64,000 nt of DNA from Flavobacterium sp. ACAM 123 (GCF_000264055.1 NZ_AJXL01000001.1:26295-90294), one strand, 5' to 3'; positions 43,475 through 52,882 are shown, numbered from the stretch's first letter. Notes: generated from the letters alone by a model not told the origin. Program-made: numbers and translations.

Positions 43475-44314
43475 ATGCGTCATAAAATTGCGATACTCGT
43501 TCTCTTAAATAGTTTTTTATTAGGCAGTTGTGCCTCAAAAAAAATTAAGGATGCCTCTTATTTAGCACCTTCGAAAGAAAGCACAATAGCGGTACCGAAA
43601 ATGAATGTTTTTGTTCCCAGAAATTCAAAAACAAAACAGCTTCCCGTTTTAATCTTTGTACATGGGGGATACTGGAATAGTGGACGAAAAGGGACTTATG
43701 ATTTGTTGGGCAGAAACTTTGCACGTAAAGGAGTAGTCACTGTTATTCCTGATTATACTTTAAGTCCGAATACGGATTATGATGGGATGGCTAAACAAAT
43801 TGCTGCCGTTATTCAATGGACGAAAGATAGTATCAGCAAATACAATGGTAATCCAAATGAAGTTTTTATAACTGGACATTCAGCAGGTGGTCACCTGAGT
43901 GCATTGGCCGTTATGAATCCGAAGTATGGAATTAATCCTAAAAGTATTTCTGGAATCATCTTGAATGATGCCGCTGGATTAGATATGAAATACTATTTAG
44001 AGGGAAACCCGCCTACTGCAATGCACAATTATACAACAACGTGGACCAAATCACCCGCTAAATGGCAGGATGCTTCCCCTATTTATTTTTTGGATAAGGA
44101 CACGCCTCCTTTTCTAATTTATGTTGGTGATAAAACCTATTCTTCCATCAAAACAACTAACAAGCGTTTTATAGATGCTTTGCATCCGTTTCAACCGGAT
44201 GTTAAAGCAATACTCTTAAACAAAAAGCATGTTCCTATGGTCACACAATACTTTTGGCCGTGGAGCAACCGTCTCGATGAAGTTGTTGACTTTATGAAAC
44301 TACATGAGAAGTAA
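43475..44314 (+). CDS. alpha/beta hydrolase, BD-FAE/lipase-like lipoprotein
   Basis: A 279-residue secreted hydrolase with lipoprotein signal (FLLGSCASK, Cys 19). The oxyanion motif is VHGGYWNSGRK, the nucleophile is in GHSAGGHLSA, and the PPFLIYVGDK and KKHVPM segments supply Asp and His. This is the hormone-sensitive-lipase or BD-FAE type, acting on small esters. It stands alone. Confidence 0.87.
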   Translation: MRHKIAILVLLNSFLLGSCASKKIKDASYLAPSKESTIAVPKMNVFVPRNSKTKQLPVLIFVHGGYWNSGRKGTYDLLGRNFARKGVVTVIPDYTLSPNTDYDGMAKQIAAVIQWTKDSISKYNGNPNEVFITGHSAGGHLSALAVMNPKYGINPKSISGIILNDAAGLDMKYYLEGNPPTAMHNYTTTWTKSPAKWQDASPIYFLDKDTPPFLIYVGDKTYSSIKTTNKRFIDALHPFQPDVKAILLNKKHVPMVTQYFWPWSNRLDEVVDFMKLHEK

Positions 44315-44540
44315 AAAGGATGTAGTTCAGTACGTTTTACTATTTTTGCGTACTTCGTAATCAACAAAAACAGTGTTTTAAAGAGTGAAATCGTTTAATT
44401 TGGGTGGCAAAATGATTGGCGTTGTTTTCTAGCAAGTATCAAAATGGTTCTAATAAGACTACTTTTTACTTAACATATAAATCAGATAGCGTAGAGAAAT
44501 CATAGATTATTCTATTTAAGATAATAACCAAAATCAAATA

Positions 44541-44574
44541 AAAAAAACCGATTAGCTTTCTAATCGGTTTTTTT
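44541..44574. terminator. bidirectional hairpin terminator
   Basis: AAAAAAACCGATTAG, CTTT and CTAATCGGTTTTTTT form a hairpin with poly-T on both strands, between convergent hydrolase and prohibitin-like genes. Confidence 0.88.
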
Positions 44575-44587
44575 AAAAGAAGAGAAT

Positions 44588-44700
44588 TAATATCAAACGA
44601 ATTTATGCTTTAGTCCAAATCGGTTTGGTATCATGGAGATGTAATTTGAAAGATAGTACAATGTAATTGAAGTACATTGATGTATACGATCAGTGTACAC
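44588..44700 (+). repeat. dispersed palindromic repeat, copy d (extended, about 110 bp)
   Basis: Best copy of the family. Arms ATATCAAACGAATTT and AAATCGGTTTGGTAT are nearly inverted around ATGCTTTAGTCC, and an extension with GATGTAATTTGAAAGATAGT and ACAATGTAATTGAAGTACA matches copy c. The remainder of the gap 44315-44783 shows only the terminator. Confidence 0.72.
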
Positions 44701-44783
44701 TTCTGTTTAAAATGACTTTTATCTTCCAACTTTACAAAGCAAAAGTAACTTTAGAAATTGAAATGTCTTACTACAAGAAGCTA

Positions 44784-45548
44784 TTAATCAACTAAAAAAG
44801 GCGTCTTACCGTCAGTTATTATGATTTTTGAATTGCTTGATTTAGATAATTCAAGAAAAGCTTCAATAGATCGTAATTTAATAATATCATTATTTAGACC
44901 TTCTGCTACTATTTTTTGAGAATCTCTTGTTCCTTTGGCTGCAATAATTTTCCTTTCTGCTTCGAGTTTTTCTTGCTGCAAAACAAATTCCATTCGCATT
45001 GCATCTTGTTCAGCCTGCAGTTTTCGTTCAACAGAACTTGCTAAACCCGCAGGAAGCTGAATGCTTTTCATTAAAACTGATTCTACAATTATTCCTTGCT
45101 TCGATAATACGTCACCCATTTTAGCTTTAATCTGTGCTTCTATATTGGAACGCATACCGGAGTGCATATCTTTTGCAAAAAAATTAGAACTAACATCAGC
45201 CGAAGCAGAGCGGAAAACATTAGAAATTATATTTTCATAAGACAAACCGTATGTCTCTATGATTTTACCTACTTTTTCTCGTTCAAGACGATACAAAATT
45301 GATACTTGCGCATTTACGCTCAACCCTTCTTTACTAGGCAAACTAAGGTTTTGTTCTAAATCATTTGTTTGAATAGAAGCCTTAATAATTTTACTAGTAA
45401 AAGGATTAAACAAAGCTGGACCTTGAGTTGTAATTTCGTTAGAAAGTTTGCCCATGCGTTGTTTAACACCAACCTCTCCTGGGCGGACAACAGTGCAACT
45501 TTGTAGTACAAACAAGGTAAAAACGGGTAGTAGAAGTTTTTTTATCAT
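44784..45548 (-). CDS. prohibitin-like SPFH/Band 7 lipoprotein
   Basis: A 254-residue SPFH-domain protein with lipoprotein signal (FVLQSCTVV, Cys 18). GEVGVKQRMGKLSNEITTQGPALFNPF begins the SPFH domain (residues 25-190); residues 180-220 form an EQDAMRMEFVLQQEKLEAE coiled coil. Prohibitin-like SPFH proteins organise membranes and proteases. Lipid anchoring at the start, not a membrane helix, is notable but usual in Bacteroidota. Single gene. Confidence 0.85.
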   Translation of the reverse strand: MIKKLLLPVFTLFVLQSCTVVRPGEVGVKQRMGKLSNEITTQGPALFNPFTSKIIKASIQTNDLEQNLSLPSKEGLSVNAQVSILYRLEREKVGKIIETYGLSYENIISNVFRSASADVSSNFFAKDMHSGMRSNIEAQIKAKMGDVLSKQGIIVESVLMKSIQLPAGLASSVERKLQAEQDAMRMEFVLQQEKLEAERKIIAAKGTRDSQKIVAEGLNNDIIKLRSIEAFLELSKSSNSKIIITDGKTPFLVD

Positions 45549-45907
45549 GATTTTTTTTACTAAAATTAGGAATAAATAGATGTAATTTTCATATATCTAT
45601 ATTTATATAATTTATAAATTACATAAAAATTTTTATTATTTATTTTTTACTCTTAGTATCTAAACCATTTTTTTTAGAACGGGATTTTGCGGACTTTAAT
45701 TGCAGATCCATTATTTGTATATCTGTTATATGTTGCAAGTCATTTTAATCTGTGATGAAAAGCGGCATCGTATTTATTGTTCACAATTTTGCTTAATAAA
45801 TATTTTTCTAGATTTAAGGATAATAAGGTAGGGTAAACTTGTTTACAGTTGTCTTAGTATCGAAGTTATCAATGAAATACTATTGTACTAACACTAATTT
45901 TAAAATT
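45549..45907. other. intergenic region, nothing recognised
   Basis: AT-rich divergent upstream region of the prohibitin-like gene and the 45908 gene. No exact TAnnTTTG element or strong palindrome was found. Confidence 0.4.
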
Positions 45908-46372
45908 ATGAAAACAGTTAAAGTCGCACTAATACTATTAATTTTTTCTTTTGGGCCAGATATGAAAGCGCAACAATCTAGAGCCAGTGATCAAGCCCAA
46001 GTAGAGACAAAAAGCAGGATGTCTTATTATCAGCAAAGAGGTTTAGAAGATGCTCAACATGAACAAGAGCTTGAGGTTAAAAGCAAAGCAGAGGAATACA
46101 CTTTTTGGCAAGAACAAAGACAATACGAAAAGGAATTAAAGAAAAATGATAGAAGAGCACATCGAGCTTATCTTCAAGGTAAAAAAGAGGGTTACGCTGT
46201 GCATCATAAGTATTGTGACAATAATTGTCATCATAGCGAATACTGGTATCAGCATGCAGGATATTATTATTATGAATATCGAGAACCACGTAACCAAAAT
46301 AGAACTTCGAGGACCACAGTGAACACGCAAATAGGAGTCAGAACACCTAAGGTGAGATTAGGTCTTTTTTAA
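45908..46372 (+). CDS. exported Tyr/His-rich protein of unknown function
   Basis: A 154-residue protein when started at MKTVKVALILLIFSF (codon at 45908), which gives a signal peptide ending DMKAQQ; an upstream reading from 45839 is less likely. The middle is a charged helical stretch (EDAQHEQELEVKSKAEE), followed by YCDNNCHHSEYWYQHAGYYYYEY, rich in Tyr, His and with two Cys that might bind metal or form a disulphide. No family recognised. A repeat copy begins three bases after the stop. Confidence 0.62.
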   Translation: MKTVKVALILLIFSFGPDMKAQQSRASDQAQVETKSRMSYYQQRGLEDAQHEQELEVKSKAEEYTFWQEQRQYEKELKKNDRRAHRAYLQGKKEGYAVHHKYCDNNCHHSEYWYQHAGYYYYEYREPRNQNRTSRTTVNTQIGVRTPKVRLGLF

Positions 46373-46374
46373 TG

Positions 46375-46421
46375 TAATATCAAACGAATTTATGTTTTAG
46401 CCTAAATCGTTTTGGTATAAT
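46375..46421 (+). repeat. dispersed palindromic repeat, copy e
   Basis: ATATCAAACGAATTTATG, TTTTAGCC and TAAATCGTTTTGGTAT give near-complementary arms. It starts right after the preceding stop codon. Confidence 0.68.
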
Positions 46422-46465
46422 TTGAATATCGAGTTTAGGGAGCGGGAGCGTTGCAATCAATGCAA

Positions 46466-46507
46466 TAAAAAAGACCACTTTTAAAGTAATTTAAAAGCGG
46501 TCTTTTG
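46466..46507. terminator. hairpin terminator, GACC/GGTC stem
   Basis: AAAAGACCACTTTTAAA, GTAA and TTTAAAAGCGGTCTTTT pair with one mismatch. It lies between the convergent 45908 and M16 genes. The stem is nearly the same as at 49699, with the inner loop reversed. Confidence 0.8.
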
Positions 46508-46529
46508 TTTTTATCTGGCAGTAGTGCAC

Positions 46530-46571
46530 TTATACTAGATGAATTTATATTTTATTCCAATGTGTTGCTGC
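46530..46571 (+). repeat. dispersed palindromic repeat, copy f
   Basis: Diverged copy with GATGAATTTATATTTTATTC and CAATG. It shares the TATTTTATTCCAATG variant with copy a. Confidence 0.5.
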
Positions 46572-46639
46572 TAACAAAAATTATTTGATGAAATAGCTCT
46601 TTATTTTTTGCCATCGAATACATTGGGTAGTCGTAGTAA

Positions 46640-48040
46640 TTAAAGTCCTCTTTTTGGACCATCTTTTATTTCCACCTCGGTTACTTTACCATATTTTTCA
46701 GCAATGTTTTTAATGTCATCTGCTTTTCCTACCATAACAAATTGGAGGGTGTCTTTAGGAAAATATTTAGCAATGATTTGGTTGGCTTTTGCCAAATCCA
46801 AGTCGTCAACATTTTTTTCGAAATTATTTATGAAAGACTTGTCAAAATCATACCAGAACATTTGGGTCAGCAAGTTGGCCTGTTGTTCGGTAGTTTCGTA
46901 TCGTGGCGGAAACTGTCCTTTGACATAATTTTTAGCAGATGCTAATGATTTTTCATCAATACCATTTTTATGAAGTTTGTTAAGAACTTCCAAGGCTTTG
47001 TCGATAGCGGGCTCGGTAGTTTTTTCGGCCGTGAAAGTACTGATTGCAAATGAACCTCCATTTTTCAAGGCATTAAAGCGACTGCTTGCTCCGTAAGTTA
47101 AACCAGAGTTTACCCGCAGCTCATCATTTAGCATAGACGTAAAGCGTCCGCCAAAAAGAGTATTCACCACTTCAATAGCAACATAATCCGGATTATTTCT
47201 GCTCACGCCTGGCGCACCTATGTAAAATGTGGTTTCCTTTGCGTCTTCTTTATTTACGAGTAATACCCTACTTTCTTTCGGGATGACAATCGCTTTTGAT
47301 GCAGGACTTTCTTCCTCTTTTACTGATTTCTTCCATTTTGAAAATAAAGTAGTCAATGAAGCTTTCATTTCTTTGCTGTTGAAATCACCCACTACGCTGA
47401 TGGCAGCATGGTCCGGATTGTAATTCGTTTTGTAAAAAGCGTCGAGATCATTAACTGTTAATTTACTAACGGTTGCCGGAGTACCAGTTATTATATTTCC
47501 ATAAATATGATCTCCGTAAAGCATCGATTCAAAGTAAGCTCCTATGACAGATTGTGGACTTTCTTTTTGCTGCTCTAACCGAACTAATAACCTACTTTTC
47601 TCTTTTTCAAATTCGGAAGCGTTAAAAACAGGGTTGAGCAATACTTCTTTAACGATAGTCAGTACCTTGTCTTTGTCTTTAGTTGCAAAGTGGGAGGAAA
47701 GTCCGGAGTATTCCTTCGAAGCATAAGTGCTGACGTTGGCACCAATGAAATCGAGTTCTTCATCTAAATTTGCTTTTGTAAAATTTTTAGTACCATGCTT
47801 TAAAGCTGTAGCAGTCAATGAAGCGAGTCCAGATTTATCTTCATCATTAATGGCTCCTGCAGGTATGAGTGCAGATATGCTGATGACTGGTACATCATGT
47901 TGCTCCATCAGGAAAACAGTAAGGCCATTTGCTAATTTAAAAGTAGTGTACTCTGGTAATTTATAACTTTGGGCGTGCAAGCTTATTTGTGTGATTACAA
48001 GTAGGCTGACCATTATGATTTTTTGGCTAATACTCTTCAT
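46640..48040 (-). CDS. M16-family peptidase, probable inactive partner
   Basis: A 466-residue pitrilysin-fold protein with a signal peptide ending SLHAQS. The fold is recognisable (GLTVFLMEQHDVPVISISAL, DHAAISVVGDF, NTLFGGRFTSMLNDELR) but the zinc motif HxxEH is absent; the matching segment reads SGLASLTATALKHGT. It follows the active paralogue by four bases and probably forms a heterodimer in which it shapes the substrate chamber, as in mitochondrial-processing-type pairs. Confidence 0.87.
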   Translation of the reverse strand: MKSISQKIIMVSLLVITQISLHAQSYKLPEYTTFKLANGLTVFLMEQHDVPVISISALIPAGAINDEDKSGLASLTATALKHGTKNFTKANLDEELDFIGANVSTYASKEYSGLSSHFATKDKDKVLTIVKEVLLNPVFNASEFEKEKSRLLVRLEQQKESPQSVIGAYFESMLYGDHIYGNIITGTPATVSKLTVNDLDAFYKTNYNPDHAAISVVGDFNSKEMKASLTTLFSKWKKSVKEEESPASKAIVIPKESRVLLVNKEDAKETTFYIGAPGVSRNNPDYVAIEVVNTLFGGRFTSMLNDELRVNSGLTYGASSRFNALKNGGSFAISTFTAEKTTEPAIDKALEVLNKLHKNGIDEKSLASAKNYVKGQFPPRYETTEQQANLLTQMFWYDFDKSFINNFEKNVDDLDLAKANQIIAKYFPKDTLQFVMVGKADDIKNIAEKYGKVTEVEIKDGPKRGL

Positions 48041-48044
48041 ATAA

Positions 48045-49358
48045 TTAGTTTTCTACATTTGTTTTTAATACTCCTACTGTTCGGTTACTTTTTGTAAAAT
48101 ATTTTTTGGCTACGTTCTGTACATCAGCTATGGTAGTCTTATTAAAATTGGCTGGAGCAGCAAACATTTTTTTATAATCACCGAAAAACACTTCATAAGT
48201 ACCTAGGTTATTCGACTTACCGTTGATGGTTTCTACTTGGTCGTAAAACTCCATTAGTTTTTGGTTTTTTACTTTTTGCAATTCTGTTTCGCTAATGCCT
48301 TCTTTTTTTATTTTTTCAATCTCAGCATAAATGGCATTTTCTAAATCTGCTTCATTCACATCTTTATTGGCTACAGCATAGACATTGAAAAGACTAGGAT
48401 CAAAGCTATCGCCATAATCTGTAAATACTTGCGTGGCAAGCTGTTTTTTATCTACGAGTGAAGCATACAATCGGGATGATTTTCCACTGGAAAGGATCGA
48501 ACTGAGAATATTTAAGGCGTAGTAATCCTCATGTTTAGTTTCAGGAGTATGATAACCAATCATTAGATAAGGAGTAGCTACTTCTTTTTGAACCGTTATT
48601 CTTCGTTCGCCAGTTTGTGCTGGTTCTACAATGTGGACTTTCGGTGGTGCTGGTTGAGCGGGAATTGGTTCAAGATATTTCTGCGCTAATCGTTTTACCT
48701 CTTCGGTTTTTATAGCACCACTAACGACAACGACACAGTTATTTGGGGCATAGTATGTTTTAAAATAACGTTCTAAGTCTTGTTGGTTCCAATTCTTCAT
48801 ATCATCTTCATAACCCATCACCGGCCAGTGGTAAGGATGTTCTTGAAAAGCAGTCGCCTGCATGGATTGTGACAACAGTCGCCACGGAGAATTTTCCAGA
48901 CCTGTACGACGTTCACTTAATACAACACCTCTTTCACTTTCAACAATGCTAGGATCAATACTTAAGCTCGAAATGCGATCCGCTTCGAGGTCAAATATAA
49001 CAGCGGCAGCTGAGGCAGGAAACCAATTCGTATAGACGGTAACATTTTCAGTAGTATAGGCATTATTAGCACCTCCATTGAATTCCATTGTTTGGTCAAA
49101 TTGTTTTGGACCATACTTTTTTGCACCATTAAACATCATATGTTCAAAAAAATGAGAAAGACCAGTGATACCTTGATATTCATTGCGGCTCCCTACTTTG
49201 TAGAATAGATACATATTAGCGTTGGGGATAGAGAAGTCTTCCACAACCAGTACTTTCATTCCGTTTTTCAGAGTGAAGGTGTTTACATCGTCGGCCTTTA
49301 TTTGCGCTTTTCCTGTAAGAGCGAGCAAAAGAAAAAGCGGTAGTATTATTTTTTTCAT
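48045..49358 (-). CDS. M16-family zinc peptidase, catalytic subunit
   Basis: A 437-residue secreted metallopeptidase with a signal peptide ending LTGKAQI. The inverted zinc motif HFFEH occupies residues 69-73 in GITGLSHFFEHMMFNG, and a downstream Glu (DLEADRISS) completes the site. It is paired with the non-catalytic M16 paralogue at 46640. The pair would degrade peptides in the periplasm or outside the cell. Confidence 0.92.
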   Translation of the reverse strand: MKKIILPLFLLLALTGKAQIKADDVNTFTLKNGMKVLVVEDFSIPNANMYLFYKVGSRNEYQGITGLSHFFEHMMFNGAKKYGPKQFDQTMEFNGGANNAYTTENVTVYTNWFPASAAAVIFDLEADRISSLSIDPSIVESERGVVLSERRTGLENSPWRLLSQSMQATAFQEHPYHWPVMGYEDDMKNWNQQDLERYFKTYYAPNNCVVVVSGAIKTEEVKRLAQKYLEPIPAQPAPPKVHIVEPAQTGERRITVQKEVATPYLMIGYHTPETKHEDYYALNILSSILSSGKSSRLYASLVDKKQLATQVFTDYGDSFDPSLFNVYAVANKDVNEADLENAIYAEIEKIKKEGISETELQKVKNQKLMEFYDQVETINGKSNNLGTYEVFFGDYKKMFAAPANFNKTTIADVQNVAKKYFTKSNRTVGVLKTNVEN

Positions 49359-49795
49359 GCTGGGTAAATTAATTTTTATAATTATCTAAAGTTCACTTTT
49401 GTCCCTATTGGACACTAACAATAGTCCTTCATTCTTTCGAAATTGTACTGTTTTCATTAGTTTTTATTAGAATTTTAACTGTGATAACAAGACGTTAGTT
49501 TTTAGTAATTGTTACACTGATAAGATGAAAAGAGTTGTGATTCGTAAATTATCATCATTCAGATTAACACGATTTTCAAGACTTCCGTTTTAAATTGTTC
49601 TGATAACAATCATTCAAGATTTTATTTCCATGGATAGTATAGGTGTTTGTATTGCAATTTGAATGTCTAATTTAAAAGTAGATAGCACTTAATTAAATAA
49701 GAAGACCGTCTTTAAATTACTTTAAAAGCGGTCTTCTTTTGAATTGTTTTTGAAGCAGAAGTGTGGCTTAGCAGTTAAGTTACCTTGCCCTTTTT
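49359..49795. other. intergenic region, one terminator
   Basis: No gene seen. The only feature recognised is the hairpin at 49699-49740. Confidence 0.5.
49699..49740 (-). terminator. terminator of the VOC/SMP-30 operon
   Basis: AAGAAGACCG pairs with CGGTCTTCTT; the inner TTTAAATTACTTTAAA can extend the stem. It lies 55 bases beyond the SMP-30 stop. Confidence 0.82.
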
Positions 49796-50881
49796 TTAAT
49801 CGTCAGCTAATTTTATTTTATTCAAAGTAAAAGTCATATTTGAAATAGCTCCTGTAACTTCATTAATTCTAGAGTTAGTGAAATACAAGTAGTGGTTATA
49901 GATACTAAATGTGTCAGCCCATCTGATTTTTTCACCCTCCACTAGGGTGTGAATACTGCCATCTTGCTTGCGGTACATGATTTTGTTGTTTTCTAAATCA
50001 GCAAAATATAACGTACCATTTTCATCCAATATCATTCCATCAGGAGCTGCTGTTTTCGCTACCAACTTGACTGATTTTTCTACTTCAGCATTGTTTGCAT
50101 TGGCCAATACCTTTGTGGGTACGGAATATAAACTGTAGCCTGTTAGTGCGTGAAAGTAGAGTAAGTCATTTTTAGTATCTAACGCAATTCCGTCAGAATT
50201 AATCGTATTCTCCCATTTTTTGTCGCCAAAGGTCAAATAGGCTTGCTCTGCTTTTGTAGAAAAATGATTGTCTAAAACTCTAGTAGATTTTCCAGAAGTC
50301 ATATCCAGTACAATTAAACCCGCTCTGCCAGAATCAGTACAATAAATTTTATTGTTTTTTGCATCAACACGTAAATCGTTAATATAAGAATTAGGATAAT
50401 AACTGTCTTTTTCTAATATGTAGGTTTTCTCTAATTTGTTGTCATTTAAATTAAAGACAAAAAGCCGAGGTGCGTCTAAAACGGCGCCAAATAATGGACT
50501 GCGTGTGTCTAGTACATAAAGTTTGTTTTCAAAAGCAACCACAGACTGAACACCAATAAATTTTTGATCTTCAACGGCGTTGCCAATTTCCCAGGAATTC
50601 CATTCTTCATTAGGATACGCTAATTTTTGATTGTCTTTAGTGATTTCAACTACTGAATTTTCAACTCCTTTTCTCCATCGAGGAAAGTTTACAAAAATCC
50701 GTTCTGTCGAAGTCACCGTAACGCCAGTAACTTGTTGCCCAATAAATTCAGCAACTTGTAGTACTTGATTTGTAATGCTATCTCTTTGTTTTGACATTTC
50801 AGGGTCTAATTTCTTGTTGATCGCTTCTTTACAAGAAACAACTGCTATAAAAAAGGAGAGTAGGTAAATACTTTTTTTCAT
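49796..50881 (-). CDS. SMP-30/major-royal-jelly-like beta-propeller protein
   Basis: A 361-residue secreted protein when started at MKKSIYLLSFFIAVVSC (codon at 50881), which gives a lipoprotein signal; the frame is open from 50926. It resembles L-dopachrome tautomerase-related or major royal jelly protein-like six-blade propellers: FVNFPRWRKGVENSVVEI, KLYVLDTRSPLFG, YINDLRVDAKNNKIYCTDSG and DGIALDTKNDLLYFHALTG. The substrate is unknown. It follows the VOC gene by about 50 bases and likely shares its control by the divergent HxlR regulator. Confidence 0.83.
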   Translation of the reverse strand: MKKSIYLLSFFIAVVSCKEAINKKLDPEMSKQRDSITNQVLQVAEFIGQQVTGVTVTSTERIFVNFPRWRKGVENSVVEITKDNQKLAYPNEEWNSWEIGNAVEDQKFIGVQSVVAFENKLYVLDTRSPLFGAVLDAPRLFVFNLNDNKLEKTYILEKDSYYPNSYINDLRVDAKNNKIYCTDSGRAGLIVLDMTSGKSTRVLDNHFSTKAEQAYLTFGDKKWENTINSDGIALDTKNDLLYFHALTGYSLYSVPTKVLANANNAEVEKSVKLVAKTAAPDGMILDENGTLYFADLENNKIMYRKQDGSIHTLVEGEKIRWADTFSIYNHYLYFTNSRINEVTGAISNMTFTLNKIKLADD

Positions 50882-50930
50882 TTCATTTTTAGTTTTAATA
50901 GTCCAATACAACTTATCGAACTTCATTGAT

Positions 50931-51443
50931 TTATTTTGTGTAGGCTCCGGAAGAATAAGTTAATTCGTAACTATGTGTGTATATTTCGAAAACAATTCCG
51001 AAGGGATCTTCTACATAGCACATTTTAAAAGGCTTGTCTTTTGGATAATACTCTCGAATAGGCATTCTTTGTTTGCCACCGTAAGATACAATTTTTTCGA
51101 TGAGGTCTTCAATGTTTGGATCTTGTACACAAAAATGAAAAAGACCAGTATTGAAAGGATTGAATTCTGGTGCTTCTTTGGCTCCGTTAGGGAAAGAGAA
51201 CAATTCGATTCCGATACCATCTGAAGTTGCTAAATGTGCAATTTCAAATTCTTTCCAATCTTCACCAAAAACGTCAATACACATTTGGCCAATAGCCGTT
51301 TCCTTTTCTTTCTTTACTGTAGATGGTTTCATAATAATGTACCAGCCCATTACTTCTGAATAGAATTTAACTGCCTCTTTTATATTCGGAACTGTAATCC
51401 CTATATGTGAAAATGATTTTGGGTAATTTGTATTTGTAGTCAT
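50931..51443 (-). CDS. VOC-family (glyoxalase/dioxygenase-fold) protein
   Basis: A 170-residue VOC superfamily protein: SHIGITVPNIKEAVKFYSEVMG at residues 12-33, and GLFHFCVQDPNIEDL plus PFKMCYVEDPFGIVFEIYTHSYE later, with the His and Glu positions of a metal site. It is about 30 residues longer than the simplest glyoxalase I. It is divergent from an HxlR regulator and upstream of the SMP-30-like gene, suggesting a redox or electrophile-inducible unit. Confidence 0.86.
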   Translation of the reverse strand: MTTNTNYPKSFSHIGITVPNIKEAVKFYSEVMGWYIIMKPSTVKKEKETAIGQMCIDVFGEDWKEFEIAHLATSDGIGIELFSFPNGAKEAPEFNPFNTGLFHFCVQDPNIEDLIEKIVSYGGKQRMPIREYYPKDKPFKMCYVEDPFGIVFEIYTHSYELTYSSGAYTK

Positions 51444-51491
51444 ATGTTATAGTATTTGATTGCAAAATTAGGCTAGATTTGCATAAATAGC

Positions 51492-51522
51492 AAGTACTAA
51501 CCATAAAGTGTTACAGTTACTT
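51492..51522. promoter_or_regulatory. candidate HxlR operator
   Basis: AAGTA (51492-51496) and TACTT (51518-51522) form an inverted pair in the 120-base divergent region between the VOC and HxlR genes. It is short and could be chance. Confidence 0.3.
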
Positions 51523-51563
51523 AAAAGAGTAAAATGTTGATTATCAATAGATTATACTTTAAT

Positions 51564-51875
51564 ATGAGCGAAAAAAATTATTGTCCACTTAATTATACAA
51601 TGAGTTTAATAGGGACTAAATGGAAACCTTTGATTTTATTTCATTTATTGGATGGCAGTTTACGTTCCGGATTGCTGCAAAAGCAGATCTCTGGTATTTC
51701 TAATAAAATGTTTACTCAAACCGTAAGGGAATTAGAAAGAGACGGCCTTATTTCTAGAAAAGTTTTTCCCGTGGTGCCCCCGAGAGTGGAATACAAATTA
51801 AGCGAGAGAGGAAGATCGCTTGAAAATATTTTAAGAAGTTTGGATACTTGGGGCGTTGCAGATAATCCGAATTAA
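51564..51875 (+). CDS. HxlR-family transcriptional regulator
   Basis: A 103-residue winged-helix regulator from the internal start MSEKNYCPLNYTMSLIGTKW (codon 51564), with the family Cys near the N-terminus (Cys 7), GTKWKPLILFHLLDGSLR and ISNKMFTQTVRELERDGLISRKVFPVVPP. HxlR proteins often sense electrophiles or oxidants through this Cys. The longer frame from 51534 lacks conserved residues. It is divergent from the VOC/SMP-30 genes and probably controls them. Confidence 0.88.
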   Translation: MSEKNYCPLNYTMSLIGTKWKPLILFHLLDGSLRSGLLQKQISGISNKMFTQTVRELERDGLISRKVFPVVPPRVEYKLSERGRSLENILRSLDTWGVADNPN

Positions 51876-52033
51876 TGAAAGGAGATTGTTTTATTTAGTT
51901 GTGAACTATAGTAAATGGATGGGCGTACTATTGTGAGTCTTGGATGAAAAAGTCTTTCAAAAGTAGCCCATAAATAAATGGAGCAACTGTTGTGTTTTTA
52001 AACTGAACTACCTCGCGAAAGCGTTCAAAGTCA

Positions 52034-52882
52034 TTACGGATTGCAATAGTCACAATACATAGGATCTTCGGTTGTTTTTTTATGTGGATGCATCTCTTCT
52101 TTTGTGTAATGACAATCTTGGCATGTATAAATGAAGCTTAAAGTTGAATTAGTAGGCGAACCACATAAGCTACATTTTAAGCCTCTTTTAGCGTCTGTAA
52201 TTCCAAAGCCTGGGACTTCACATTGAGGACAACAAGAATTTATCTTTTCAATCAGTTTTTTAGTTGCATTTTGAATTACAGTCATCCGACTAGGATTGTA
52301 CATGGCGCGCATATCTGTTTCAACATAAAGGTTGTTGCTCTTTTCATGTAGCAAATGAAAAGCATTTTTTAGATCTTTTAAGTTGGTAATACCTTTGATG
52401 ATAGTACTATTTTCTGCTTTTGATGAACGCAGTATTAATCCGTGGGAAGGGAACTGCGCCATTTCAGCAAATTCCAATAGTTCTTGTTCATTCGTAATTT
52501 CAGTTCCGTTAAAATTGGTTTCCATACTCAGTTCTCGGGCTATTATTTCCAAGTTGTTTTTTGTATCGATAAATATTAAAAATTCATCATCTGCACTGGC
52601 AATAAATAGGGAAGGATGAGCACCAAAAGAACCTTCACTTGCCACACCTAAATCGCAGTTGCTTAGTTTCATTGCTAAAAGACATTTTTGCCTTGCGGTT
52701 GCTATCGGATCTAGTTTTCTTTCAATTTCTCCTGTAAAAGTGCCTAATAAGTCTGTGTCGAAATCTTCATTAACAAAGCAGATTACGCCAAGGGTTTGTT
52801 CTAGTAAAGGAGCAATTACTTTTTCCTTTTCATGCTTAGTAGCAATTAGGAGTCTTCTGTTTTTAAATAATAGGGTACTCAT
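52034..52882 (-). CDS. DUF6671-family protein with C-terminal zinc ribbon
   Basis: A 282-residue protein of the DUF6671 type: an N-terminal alpha/beta domain with LLIATKHEKEKVIAPLLE, LDPIATARQKCLLAM and GVASEGSFGAHPS, then a C-terminal zinc ribbon of two CxxC pairs (CPQC, CSLC) and a second set (CQDC, CDYC) near residues 235-280. The function is unknown. The zinc ribbon suggests nucleic-acid or protein binding. It is a single gene. Confidence 0.75.
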   Translation of the reverse strand: MSTLLFKNRRLLIATKHEKEKVIAPLLEQTLGVICFVNEDFDTDLLGTFTGEIERKLDPIATARQKCLLAMKLSNCDLGVASEGSFGAHPSLFIASADDEFLIFIDTKNNLEIIARELSMETNFNGTEITNEQELLEFAEMAQFPSHGLILRSSKAENSTIIKGITNLKDLKNAFHLLHEKSNNLYVETDMRAMYNPSRMTVIQNATKKLIEKINSCCPQCEVPGFGITDAKRGLKCSLCGSPTNSTLSFIYTCQDCHYTKEEMHPHKKTTEDPMYCDYCNP

